This document shows positions 44,776-53,607 of a stretch of DNA of 64,000 nucleotides, one piece after another. Source of the DNA: Salinarimonas ramus (GTDB lineage: Bacteria; Pseudomonadota; Alphaproteobacteria; Rhizobiales; Beijerinckiaceae); the NCBI RefSeq assembly GCF_014645695.1, contig NZ_BMMF01000007.1:1-64000 (forward strand). Direction: 5' to 3'. The notes below the pieces were generated by a model that worked only from the letters and a program-made list of their open reading frames with translations, was not told where the DNA came from and did not search any database. A program made the position numbers and the translations under genes. Every line of letters starts with the position of its first letter. The stretch's first letter is position 1.

Positions 44776-46848
44776 TCACGCGCGCCGGCGCGCGCCCTCG
44801 GCGAGCCAGCCGGCGAGCGCCGCGCCCAGCAGGAGGACGAGACCGACGAAGCCGAGCGCCAGCGGCGTCACCGAGACGCCGCGCACGATGGCGCTCTCGC
44901 TGGGGCGGATGCCGATCCAGTCCGCGCCCGACAGCCGCGTGTCGGAGCGCACAGTCTGGATGCGCGGCACGACCGGCGGGCCGCCTTCGGCCGCGACGCG
45001 ACGGACGGAACCGCCGGTCGCCTCGGTGATCGGCGCGAGCGCCTCGGTCGTCGAGAACACGTCGCGCATCTCGCGCGGATTGGCGGGGCCGACGCTGACG
45101 AAGGCCACGAGCTCGTCGGCGCGCAGCTGGTGAAGGCCGAGCTCCGCCCCGGTCACCCGCGCGCCGTAGAGGCCGGGCTCGCGCTCCACGAGATCGACGC
45201 GCACGCTTTCGCCCGAGGGTGCGGTCAGCACCACCGGGGCCGGCGTCTCGCCCATCGTCTGGCGCTCGATGGTGATCGTGCGCCCGTCCGCGGACGCGCG
45301 CAGCGCCTCCTCCTCGAGCGCGGGCTCCTTCATCAGCCAATGCGCGGTGCGGCGCAGGAGGTCGAGATAGGGGCCGCCCTCGCGAAAGCCCCGGGCCCAG
45401 AGCCAGGCGTGATCCGACAGGAGGAGCGCGACGCGGCCCTCGTCGTAGCGCTCGAGCACGAGGAGCGGGCGCCCGTCGGCGCCGGACATCACCGTGTCCC
45501 CGGCATCGACATCCGCGTCGAGAAGGCGCAGCCACTCGCCCCAGGAGGGCGGGGACGTCTGCGAGCCCTCGAGACCGCGGGTGACGGGATGGCGTGCCCC
45601 CACGCTCGTGATCTCGGCGCGGTAGGGCTCCTCCACGATCTCGCCGGTGGGCTGGCCCGGTATGATCGGCGACAGCCGGGTGCGCGCCAGCGACGCGACC
45701 GTGGCGAATTCAGGCCCGGCGGCGAAGAGCACCGCGCCGCCGTTCTCCACGTAGGTGACGATGTTGTCGAAATAGATCGACGGCAGGATCGACTGGTTGG
45801 CGTAGCGGTCGAAGATGATGAGGTCGAACTCCTCGATCTTCTCCTGGAAGAGCTCGCGGGTGGGGAACGCGATGAGCGAGAGCTCGTCGATGGGCGTGCC
45901 GTCCTGCTTGTGCGGCGGGCGCAGGATGGTGAAATGCACGAGATCGACGTTGGCGTCGGACTTGAGCAGGTTGCGCCAAGCCCTTTCCCCTGCGTGAGGT
46001 TCTCCCGATACGAGAAGGACCCGCAGGTTCTCGCGAATGCCCTCGATCTCGACGACGGCGCGGTTGTTGGCGCGCGTCAGCTCCTGCGGCAGCGGCTCGA
46101 CCTCGATCTCGACGACGTTGGCGCCGCCGGTCTCGATGCCGACGGGCACGGAGAAGGGCCGGCCCGTGAGCACCTGGCGGCGCGCGAGCACCTCGCCGTC
46201 GCGACGAACGGTGACGTTCGCCGAGCCGGTGCCGTTGCGCTCCTCGACCATGGCCTCGATCGTCTGCTCGCGCCCGACGATGCCGAAGCGCGGGGCGCGC
46301 ACGAGGCGGATCTGGCGGTCGCTCTCCGCCTCGCTGCCGGTGACGAGGGCGTGCATCGGGGCGCGGAAGCCGAGCTGGCCGGCATTCTCGGGGATGTCGT
46401 GGACGACGCCGTCGGTGACGAGGATGACGCCCGCGATCCGGTCCGGCGGCACGTCGGCGAGCCCGTTGGCGAGTGCCTGGAACAGCCGCGTCCCGTCGTC
46501 CCCCGCACCGTCCTCGACGGTGATGAAGCGGGGAATGACGTTCTGCATGGAAGAGAGGCGCCGGTCGAGCTCCTCGCGCACCGCCTGCGTCATCGCTCCG
46601 CGCTCGCCGAGCCCCTGCGAGGCGGTCTCGTCGATCACCACGGCGACGACGTCGTCCACCGGCTCGCGCTCCTCGTCGACGAGGGCGGGGTTGGCGAGCG
46701 CCACGACGAGGATCGCGAGCGCGAGCGCGCGCAGGGCCGCCGGCGCGCCGCGGGCCAGGAGGGCGAGCAGCGCGAACAAAGCCGCGAAGGCGGCCGCGGC
46801 CCATAGGACGGGCTCGGGGACGAGGGGCGAGAAGGAGAGCGTCAGCAA
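44776..46848 (-). CDS. membrane protein with VWA-like and glutamine-amidotransferase-like regions
   Basis: A 690-residue protein with two N-terminal helices (about residues 15-55) and one near the C-terminus (about 660-682), leaving a large periplasmic domain. Residues 65-170 look like a von Willebrand A-type fold (DDVVAVVIDETASQGLGERG ... VILVTDGVVHD). A class I amidotransferase-like fold occupies about 270-460 (LRVLLVSGEP, IIFDRYANQSILPSIYFDNI) without an evident catalytic cysteine. The start is TTG at 46848, 13 bp after the DUF4159 gene, in the MoxR operon. It probably works with its DUF4159 neighbour. Confidence 0.75.
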   Translation of the reverse strand: MLTLSFSPLVPEPVLWAAAAFAALFALLALLARGAPAALRALALAILVVALANPALVDEEREPVDDVVAVVIDETASQGLGERGAMTQAVREELDRRLSSMQNVIPRFITVEDGAGDDGTRLFQALANGLADVPPDRIAGVILVTDGVVHDIPENAGQLGFRAPMHALVTGSEAESDRQIRLVRAPRFGIVGREQTIEAMVEERNGTGSANVTVRRDGEVLARRQVLTGRPFSVPVGIETGGANVVEIEVEPLPQELTRANNRAVVEIEGIRENLRVLLVSGEPHAGERAWRNLLKSDANVDLVHFTILRPPHKQDGTPIDELSLIAFPTRELFQEKIEEFDLIIFDRYANQSILPSIYFDNIVTYVENGGAVLFAAGPEFATVASLARTRLSPIIPGQPTGEIVEEPYRAEITSVGARHPVTRGLEGSQTSPPSWGEWLRLLDADVDAGDTVMSGADGRPLLVLERYDEGRVALLLSDHAWLWARGFREGGPYLDLLRRTAHWLMKEPALEEEALRASADGRTITIERQTMGETPAPVVLTAPSGESVRVDLVEREPGLYGARVTGAELGLHQLRADELVAFVSVGPANPREMRDVFSTTEALAPITEATGGSVRRVAAEGGPPVVPRIQTVRSDTRLSGADWIGIRPSESAIVRGVSVTPLALGFVGLVLLLGAALAGWLAEGARRRA

Positions 46849-46861
46849 GACGTTGCGGCCT

Positions 46862-49681
46862 TCAGTTTCCGAGCCGCTCGAGCAGAGCGGGGACGTGCAC
46901 CTGGTCGGCCTTGTAGTTGCCGGTGAGCGTGTACATCACGATGTTGATCCCGGCCCGGTAGGCCATCTCGCGCTGGCGCGGATCCGAGCCGGAGACCGGG
47001 TACATCGCTTCCCCGCCGGGCCCGATCGCCCAGGCGGCGGCGAGGTCGTTGCCGGTGATGATGATGGGCGAGACGCCGTCGCCGGAGCGGGCGGGTCGCA
47101 CGATGCCGTCGGGCGAGGCGTCCGGCATCGCCTCGACCCAGGTCTCGGAGCGATCGAAGCGGCCGGGCAATTCGCGCAGGATATAGAAGGTCTTGGTGAT
47201 GACGTGGTCCGCCGGCAGCGGCTCCAGCGGCGGGATGTCGAGGGTCGCCAGCATGGAGCGCAGATAAGCGGTCTCCGGCGTCGGGGCGCCGGAGGCGCGG
47301 GCCGTGAGCGCATCGCGCGTGTCGAAGATCACCGTGCCGCCGTTCTTCATGTAGGCGTCGAGGGCGCGGATCGCCTCGAGCGAGGGCAGCGGCTGGTCGG
47401 GGGTGATCGGCCAATAGACGAGCGGGAAGAAGGCGAGCTCGTCGCGCTCCGGATCGACGCCCACCGGATCGCCGGGCTCCAGCGCCGTGCGGCGCGCCAG
47501 CGCCCGGGAGAGGCCGTCGAGCCCTGCGCGGCTCGTCTCGTCCACCCGGTCGTCGCCGGTGATCACGTAGGCGAGACGCGTCTCGAAGGCGCCCTCCAGC
47601 ACCTCGCGCGACAGCGGCGGCAGGTCGTCCGCGGCGGACGACTGCGCACGGGCGATCTCCGGCGCGGCGAGCAGGCCGATCGCGGCGAGCGCGATCGCGG
47701 CGGCGGCACCGGAGCCGCGGGCGCGGCCGGTCACGCGCCCGGCGAGGCGCCCGAGATGGCCGCCGAGCCAGAGCGAGGCGAGGGTGTCGAGCATGAGGAG
47801 CACCAGGGCGGCGGTGAGAAGCGGCGCACGCAAATCCACAGTCTCCGCCGGCTCGAGCGGCGCGCGCTCGGCGTCGAGAGGGGTGAGATCGACGGGGGCG
47901 AGCCGGTCTCCGGGAACGAGGGCGTTGACGGCGAGCGCGGAATCCACCGGCCCGTAGAAGCCCGGCGGGTGCTCGGGCTCCGCGCGCCCGGCGAAGGCGC
48001 GGGTCACCGGCATGGCGTTGGGCGGCGGCGAGACGAAGGCGCCGAAGCCGTCGAGCACCTGGCGCGGCGCCACCGGCGGCCCGCTCTCCGCGCCGCCCTG
48101 AGCCTGCGTCGAGGCGGGTGCGGCGGAGAAGGCGATGGTGCGCCGGAGCATGTCGACGAACAGCCCCGTCAGCGGCAGGTTCGACCAGCTGGCATCGGCC
48201 GTGACGTGGAAGAGGACGACGAGGCCGTCGCCGCGCCGCTCGGCGGTGACGATGGGGGTCCCGTCGTCGAGCGCGGCCCAGGTGCGCTCGGGGAGCGTCG
48301 CGTCGGGCTCGGCCAGGATCTGGCGACGCACGCCGAGATCGTCGGGCACCGCGAGGCCCTGGAAGGGGCTCTCGCGGGTGAAGGGCGCGAGCGTGCGCGG
48401 CGTGTCCCAGGAGAGCGCGCCGCCGAGCGTTCGCCCGCCACGGCGCAGGCGCACGGGGACGAGATCGTCCGATCCCGCCGACAGCCGCGGCCCGGCGAAG
48501 CGCAGCAGAAGGCCGCCGTTCGCGACGAATTCCTCCACGCGGTCCGCGATGGCGGGCTCGAGCGCGCCCACGTCGGCGAGGACGAGCACGGAGACGCCGT
48601 CGTCGAGCATGCGCTCGACGCCCTCCGAGGCCGAGCCGCGGGCCTCGCGCACCTCGGCGAAGGGCGCGAGCGCGCGCTCGATGTAGAAGGTGGGCGCCAG
48701 CAGCGGCTGGGCCTGGTCGAGGCTCGCGCCGGAGACGATGCCCACGCGCCGGCGCTGCGAGCGCTCGTCGACGAGGGACACCGCCGCCGCGGAGCCCTCG
48801 CCGGAGATCTCGACGCGCGCGATGGCGTTGCGCAGCTCGATCGGCAGATCGAAGCGCGCCGTCGCCTCGGTGGCGCCGGGCTCGAAGGCGAAGGGCGTCT
48901 CGCCCACGGGCAGGCCGCGCAGGTCCACCGCGCGCAGCACGCCCGCGTCCCGCCCGTTCGGCTCGGCGCGCACGAGCGTCGCGACGAGGCCGGCGGCGGT
49001 GTTGTCCGTGCCGGCGAGCGCGCGCGCGGGTGCGCGGGTCTCGCCGAAGACGATGACCGAGCGATCGCCCAGCACGTCCGCGAGGTCGCCGGCGAAGCCC
49101 GCCTCGTCGGGGCCGGAGACGCCGTCCGACAGCCAGACCACCTGCGCGTCCGGATGCGCGGCGACAAACGCCTCGATCGCCGGCAGCGTCGCGGCGCGCG
49201 CGGCGAGATGCGGCGCGGGGCGGATGGCGCGAAGACGCTCGAGCGCCGCGGCCGGGGTGAGGAGCGGGATCTCGGCCACGGGCTCGGCCGTCGCGACGAT
49301 GCCGAGCGAGCGGCCCTCGCGGGCGAGCGCCTCGCCCTGCTCGACGAGCACGTCGGCGCGCCGGCGCCAATCGCCGGCGGCGAGGGCGCCGTTGTCGACG
49401 AGGAGGAGCACGGGCGCGTCCGCATCGCCCTCGATGGCCGGCGGCGGGTTCAGGATCGGGCCCGCGGCGGCGAGGATCAGGGCGGCGGCGATGAGGAGGC
49501 GCAGCGCCAGCAGCCACCAGGGCGTGCGCGCCGGCGTCTCGCGGCGGGGCGCGAGGTCGCGGATGATCTTGAGCGGCGGGAAGGCGATGAGCCGCGGCTG
49601 CGGCGGCGTCACGCGCAGGAGCAGCCAGATCGCGGGAAGCGCGACGAGTGCGGCGAGGACGAGGGGCGCGGCGAAGCTCAT
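46862..49681 (-). CDS. BatA-like membrane protein with C-terminal DUF4159 domain
   Basis: A 939-residue inner-membrane protein. The N-terminus is BatA-like (AAPLVLAALVALPAIWLLLR, IAFPPLKIIRDLAPRRETPA) with two helices by residue 75. The middle has a VWA-like region (VLLLVDNGALAAGDW ... QVVWLSDGVSG). Further helices lie near 620-680, and a C-terminal DUF4159 domain runs from about 715 to 930 (RLAYVITGDDRVDETSRAGL, LAFFPLVYWPIT). Such proteins accompany MoxR ATPases and DUF58 proteins in aerotolerance-type operons; the client is unknown. ATG at 49681, one base after the DUF58 stop. Confidence 0.85.
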   Translation of the reverse strand: MSFAAPLVLAALVALPAIWLLLRVTPPQPRLIAFPPLKIIRDLAPRRETPARTPWWLLALRLLIAAALILAAAGPILNPPPAIEGDADAPVLLLVDNGALAAGDWRRRADVLVEQGEALAREGRSLGIVATAEPVAEIPLLTPAAALERLRAIRPAPHLAARAATLPAIEAFVAAHPDAQVVWLSDGVSGPDEAGFAGDLADVLGDRSVIVFGETRAPARALAGTDNTAAGLVATLVRAEPNGRDAGVLRAVDLRGLPVGETPFAFEPGATEATARFDLPIELRNAIARVEISGEGSAAAVSLVDERSQRRRVGIVSGASLDQAQPLLAPTFYIERALAPFAEVREARGSASEGVERMLDDGVSVLVLADVGALEPAIADRVEEFVANGGLLLRFAGPRLSAGSDDLVPVRLRRGGRTLGGALSWDTPRTLAPFTRESPFQGLAVPDDLGVRRQILAEPDATLPERTWAALDDGTPIVTAERRGDGLVVLFHVTADASWSNLPLTGLFVDMLRRTIAFSAAPASTQAQGGAESGPPVAPRQVLDGFGAFVSPPPNAMPVTRAFAGRAEPEHPPGFYGPVDSALAVNALVPGDRLAPVDLTPLDAERAPLEPAETVDLRAPLLTAALVLLMLDTLASLWLGGHLGRLAGRVTGRARGSGAAAAIALAAIGLLAAPEIARAQSSAADDLPPLSREVLEGAFETRLAYVITGDDRVDETSRAGLDGLSRALARRTALEPGDPVGVDPERDELAFFPLVYWPITPDQPLPSLEAIRALDAYMKNGGTVIFDTRDALTARASGAPTPETAYLRSMLATLDIPPLEPLPADHVITKTFYILRELPGRFDRSETWVEAMPDASPDGIVRPARSGDGVSPIIITGNDLAAAWAIGPGGEAMYPVSGSDPRQREMAYRAGINIVMYTLTGNYKADQVHVPALLERLGN

Positions 49682-49682
49682 G

Positions 49683-50615
49683 TCAGGCCGCTCCCGTGAG
49701 GCCCTGGCCGGCGCGCGAGGCGCCGACGAGGGTGAGGACGCGAAGGGCCGCCTCGCTGGCGGGGCGGTCCGTGCGATGGAGCGTCAGCGTCCAGCCGCGT
49801 CGGCGCGCGAGATCGGCGAGCGCGCCGCGATGCTCCGCGAGGCGCGTGCGATAGGCGTCGCCCCAGGCGGCGGCGTCCCCGACGCGCAGCCGCGCACCGC
49901 CCTCGACGTCCTGCAGGACGGCCTGGCCGGCGAAGGGGAAGGTCTCCTCCACCGGGTCGGCGATCATCACGAGGTGGCCCCGCGCCCCACCGGACGACAG
50001 GCTCTCGATGCGCGGCGCCAGCTCGTCGAGAGGCGTGAGGAAGTCGGAGACCAGCAGCGCCTCGTCCTGCGTGCGCAGCGGCGTCTCCGGCGGGAGGTCG
50101 TCGTCCATGCCGGCACGATCGGCGGCGATCGCCTCCGCGAAGCGCTCGACGATGCGCCGCGAGGCGCGCGGCGGCAGGAGGCCGAGCAGCCCCACCCGCT
50201 CGCCGGCCTCGACGAAGGCGTCGGCGAGGGCCAGCCCGAGCACGAGGGCGCGCTCGATCTTGGGGCATTGGGCGAGATCGGAGGAATAGGCCATGGACGC
50301 CGAGCGATCGACCCAGACGTAGACGGAATGCGCCGCTTCCCATTCGCGCTCGCGCACGTAGAGGCGATCGTCGCGCGCCGAGCGGCGCCAATCGATGCGC
50401 GCCGCCGGCTCGCCGGGATGGAAGGGACGGAACTGCCAGAAGCTCTCGCCCGGCCCGGCCCGTCTGCGGCCGTGGATGCCGTGGGCGAGGGTCGCGGAGA
50501 CGCGGCGCGCCTCCAGGACGAGCCGCGGGAGCCGGTTGGCGAGGAGCAGCGCCGCGTCCGTCTGGGACCGCCCTGGACTCCGGATCTCGGGCTCGTGGAC
50601 CGCGACGCGCGCCAT
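49683..50615 (-). CDS. DUF58 domain-containing protein
   Basis: A 310-residue soluble protein with a DUF58 motif (GPGESFWQFRPFHPGEPAAR followed by IDWRRSARDDRLYVRERE) and a VWA-like fold with a metal-site sequence DRSASMAY near residue 110. DUF58 proteins pair with MoxR ATPases as putative adaptors or chaperones. ATG at 50615 lies 10 bp after the moxR stop. An in-frame start at 50792 would run through moxR and is unlikely. Confidence 0.88.
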   Translation of the reverse strand: MARVAVHEPEIRSPGRSQTDAALLLANRLPRLVLEARRVSATLAHGIHGRRRAGPGESFWQFRPFHPGEPAARIDWRRSARDDRLYVREREWEAAHSVYVWVDRSASMAYSSDLAQCPKIERALVLGLALADAFVEAGERVGLLGLLPPRASRRIVERFAEAIAADRAGMDDDLPPETPLRTQDEALLVSDFLTPLDELAPRIESLSSGGARGHLVMIADPVEETFPFAGQAVLQDVEGGARLRVGDAAAWGDAYRTRLAEHRGALADLARRRGWTLTLHRTDRPASEAALRVLTLVGASRAGQGLTGAA

Positions 50616-50625
50616 GCGCCCACCC

Positions 50626-51639
50626 TCAGCCCTGGAGCCGCGCCACGAGGCGCTTGACGAGGGCGGGCACGGTCTCGCCGTCGGCACGAGCGGCGAAGGA
50701 GAGCGCCATGCGGTGCTTGAGCACGGGCTCGGCCAGCGCGACGACGTCCTCCACCGACGGCGACAGCCGCCCCTCGATGAGCGCACGGGCACGCACGGCG
50801 AACATCAGCGCCTGCGAGGCGCGCGGGCCCGGCCCCCAGAGCAGCTTGTCGGTGACCGACGCATCGCCCTCGCCGGGGCGGGCGGAGCGTACGAGATCGA
50901 GGATCGCCTCGACCACGCTCTCGCCCACGGGAAGCCGCCGGGCGAGGCGCTGGGCGTTCATCAGCTCCTCGCCGGAGAGGGCCGGCACGGGCCGCGCCTC
51001 GTCGGCGCCGGTCGTCTCGATGAGGATGCGCCGCTCGGCCACGCGGTCGGGATAGCCGACGTCGATCTCGAGCAGGAAGCGGTCGAGCTGCGCCTCCGGC
51101 AGGGGGTAGGTGCCCTCCTGCTCGATGGGGTTCTGCGTCGCGAGCACGTGGAAGGGCCGCGGCAGGTCGTGGCGCTCGCCGCCCACCGAGACGTGGTGCT
51201 CCTGCATGGCCTGGAGCAGCGCCGATTGCGTGCGCGGGCTCGCGCGGTTGATCTCGTCGGCCATCAGCAGCTGGGCGAAGATCGGCCCCTTGACGAAGCG
51301 GAAGTGGCGACGCCGGTCGGCGCTCTCCTCCAAGATCTCGGAGCCCAGGATGTCGGAGGGCATCAGGTCGGGCGTGAACTGCACGCGCCGCGCGTCGAGG
51401 CCGAGAACGGTGCCGAGCGTGTCCACGAGCTTCGTCTTGGCGAGCCCCGGCACGCCGACGAGGAGGCCGTGGCCGCCGGCGAGAATCGTCACGAGGGCGA
51501 GGTCGACGACCTTCTCCTGCCCGAAGATGACGCCGTGGATCGCCTCGCGGGCACGGGAGAGCGCCTCGAGCGTCGTCTCCGCGGAGCGGGCGATCGCCTC
51601 GTCGAGATCCGTCGCGGGATACGCGGGAGACTGAGCCAT
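50626..51639 (-). CDS. MoxR-family AAA+ ATPase
   Basis: A 337-residue AAA+ ATPase, probably a chaperone acting with VWA-domain partners on protein complexes. It has Walker A GVPGLAKTKL (near residue 52), Walker B LLMADEINRA, sensor LATQNPIEQEGTYPLPEAQL and the family block MPSDILGSEIL. ATG at 51639 has AAAGGTGG upstream. It is the first gene of a leftward operon (moxR, DUF58, DUF4159, membrane protein, then Nudix, DUF6111, cca, YihY), divergent from the DUF1285 gene. Confidence 0.92.
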   Translation of the reverse strand: MAQSPAYPATDLDEAIARSAETTLEALSRAREAIHGVIFGQEKVVDLALVTILAGGHGLLVGVPGLAKTKLVDTLGTVLGLDARRVQFTPDLMPSDILGSEILEESADRRRHFRFVKGPIFAQLLMADEINRASPRTQSALLQAMQEHHVSVGGERHDLPRPFHVLATQNPIEQEGTYPLPEAQLDRFLLEIDVGYPDRVAERRILIETTGADEARPVPALSGEELMNAQRLARRLPVGESVVEAILDLVRSARPGEGDASVTDKLLWGPGPRASQALMFAVRARALIEGRLSPSVEDVVALAEPVLKHRMALSFAARADGETVPALVKRLVARLQG

Positions 51640-51887
51640 GCGCCACCTTTCGTGTTCTGGCCGGGCCGCGCCGGGACGCGCCCGCGCCCCGGACCGATCG
51701 CACGTCCGGGAGGCAAGTCTGGGGCCGTTCGCGCCACCCTGGCAAGCGAGGCGTGCCGCCGCAGCCCGGTCTTCCACGAACGCCGCGGGCTCCGCGGCGT
51801 TCGACATGGCGCGCGTGCCGCCCCATCTTCGCGAGGCGGCGTCTCGCGTCCCTACGAGATGGCGCACGATGCGCGGGAGGATGGCCC

Positions 51888-52487
51888 ATGGCCGATCACG
51901 AATTCGAGACCGGCGCGGACGCGCCCGTTCCCGATGCGCTCGCTCGCCTCGTCGCGGCGGCGAAAGAGGGGCGCGGCGCACCGCCGGTGGAGCGCTGGAA
52001 CCCGGAATATTGCGGCGAGATCGACATGCGCATCGCCGCCGACGGCACCTGGTTCTACCAGGGCACGCCCATCGGCCGCCCCGCGCTCGTGAAGCTCTTC
52101 GCCTCCGTCCTGCGCAAGGACCCGGAGCGATTCGTGCTCGTCACGCCGGTGGAGCGCGTCGGCATCGCCGTCGAGGACGCGCCCTTCCTCGCCGTCGAGA
52201 TGGCGGTGGAGGGCGACGGCGACGCGCGCGAGATCGCGTTTCGCACCAATGTCGACGACGTGGTGAAGGTGGATGCCGAGCATCCCCTCGTCTTCGCGCG
52301 CGACGCGCACGGCGGCGTGAAGCCCTACCTGCGCGTTCGCGGCGGGCTCGACGCCCTCGTCACCCGGGCGCTGGCCTACGATCTCGCCGAGCTGGCGGAG
52401 CTGCGCCGGATCGACGGCCGCGAGGTCTGGGGTGTCGCCGCGGGCGGCGGCTTCTGGGAGATGATGGAGGCGCACGAGGCCGGCTGA
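51888..52487 (+). CDS. DUF1285 domain-containing protein
   Basis: A 199-residue soluble protein of the DUF1285 family (CGEIDMRIAADGTWFYQGTP ... FVLVTPVERVGIAVEDAPFL). The family occurs widely in Proteobacteria; a structure with a beta-rich fold is known but no function. ATG at 51888 has GGGAGG at good spacing. It diverges from moxR across 248 bp, a pairing common in Hyphomicrobiales, so it may belong to the same system. Confidence 0.88.
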   Translation: MADHEFETGADAPVPDALARLVAAAKEGRGAPPVERWNPEYCGEIDMRIAADGTWFYQGTPIGRPALVKLFASVLRKDPERFVLVTPVERVGIAVEDAPFLAVEMAVEGDGDAREIAFRTNVDDVVKVDAEHPLVFARDAHGGVKPYLRVRGGLDALVTRALAYDLAELAELRRIDGREVWGVAAGGGFWEMMEAHEAG

Positions 52488-52668
52488 GCCGGCATTCTTG
52501 CGCGAAACCGCGCAATTCGATGCAATCCGCGAACAGGATCTTGGTCCTGACGCGCAATGCAGGGGCATTCGTGGCCGTTCACGGCCGATTCGCTCGAATT
52601 GTCTCTATCGATTTCAGCGCCGGGCGAAACACCGCCGGCAGTCTCTCCCTCGGACAGGGAGAGACGAC

Positions 52669-53277
52669 ATGCGCAACACCATTCTCACCTCGGCACTGGC
52701 GGGTGCCGCCATGCTCGCGGCGGGCGCGGCCCAGGCGCTGCCGGCGATGTCGGTGGCGAGCTGGGACGCCGGAGCCGCGGAGCCGATCCAGGGCTGGGTC
52801 GAGTTCTGCCGCTCCTATCCCGGCGAATGCGCCGTGGACCGCAGCGAGCCGGAGGTGATCCGCCTCGACGCCGCCACCTGGCGCACGATCGTGGAGATCA
52901 ACGAGCGGGTGAACCAGGCGGTGCGGCCGACCACCGACTGGGAAGCCTACGGCCTCGCCGACCTCTGGACCTTCCCCACCGGCGGGTTCGGCGATTGCGA
53001 GGACTACCAGCTCCTCAAGCGCAACCTCCTCGCCCAGGCCGGCGTGCCGCGGCGGGCGATGCGGATGACGGTGGTCATCGACGAGCGCAACGAGGGCCAC
53101 GCCGTGCTGATGCTGCGCACCGATCGCGGCGACTTCATCCTCGACAACGTCCGCGACGCCGTCCTGCCCTGGCACGACACGGGCTACGTCTACGTCAAGC
53201 GCGAAGGCTCGAACGGGGCGCAATGGACGTCGCTCGGCCATGCGCGCTCGCCCGTCTCGACGGCGCGTCGCGACTGA
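52669..53277 (+). CDS. transglutaminase-like cysteine protease (BTLCP family), copy 1
   Basis: A 202-residue exported protein with a signal peptide (ends near AQALP, residue 25). The catalytic triad of bacterial transglutaminase-like cysteine proteases is present: Cys110 in FGDCEDYQLLKR, His144 in NEGHAVLMLRTD, and an Asp at 155 or 159 in RGDFILDN. Relatives such as LapG cleave cell-surface adhesins under c-di-GMP control, but this member lacks a nearby LapD. ATG at 52669 follows GGGAGA. A similar gene follows 331 bp downstream. Confidence 0.9.
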   Translation: MRNTILTSALAGAAMLAAGAAQALPAMSVASWDAGAAEPIQGWVEFCRSYPGECAVDRSEPEVIRLDAATWRTIVEINERVNQAVRPTTDWEAYGLADLWTFPTGGFGDCEDYQLLKRNLLAQAGVPRRAMRMTVVIDERNEGHAVLMLRTDRGDFILDNVRDAVLPWHDTGYVYVKREGSNGAQWTSLGHARSPVSTARRD

Positions 53278-53379
53278 TTCGATTTCCCGCGACGGCGTCG
53301 GCCCATGCCGAGCGACGTCGCGCAAGAGATGCGACACCCGGTCACGTCCCCACCCTCCCCGTCCCCGACCGGGCTCGCA

Positions 53380-53407
53380 GAGGGGCCAGCCGCGAGGCTG
53401 GCCCCTC
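53380..53407 (+). terminator. 12-bp hairpin with GCGA tetraloop after protease copy 1
   Basis: GAGGGGCCAGCC (53380-53391) and GGCTGGCCCCTC (53396-53407) are perfect complements around GCGA, a stable GNRA-type tetraloop. It lies 103 nt after the stop and separates the two protease genes into distinct transcripts. A weak TTT follows. Confidence 0.6.
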
Positions 53408-53492
53408 ACCCATTTCAGGGCTCCTCCCTCGGAGAATGTCCGAGCACGGACAGCCTACGGCCAAGCTTATGAGAAAAATCAGGGTGTTGCGC

Positions 53493-53517
53493 GGAACCAA
53501 CGCCCGCGGCTCACGTT
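53493..53517 (+). promoter_or_regulatory. EcfG-type promoter of protease copy 2
   Basis: GGAAC (53493-53497), 16 bases, CGTT (53514-53517) is an exact general-stress sigma match, 90 bp ahead of the start codon at 53608 and after the hairpin that ends the preceding gene. Copy 1 has no such site, so the two proteases appear to be regulated differently. Confidence 0.7.
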
Positions 53518-53607
53518 GTCGCCCTTCGCGTTTCGGTGCTTGAGCCCCGCCCCACCCCGTGGCAGCCTCTGAAGAGAAGCTTAACAAACGAACCGTGGGG
53601 CGCGGTC

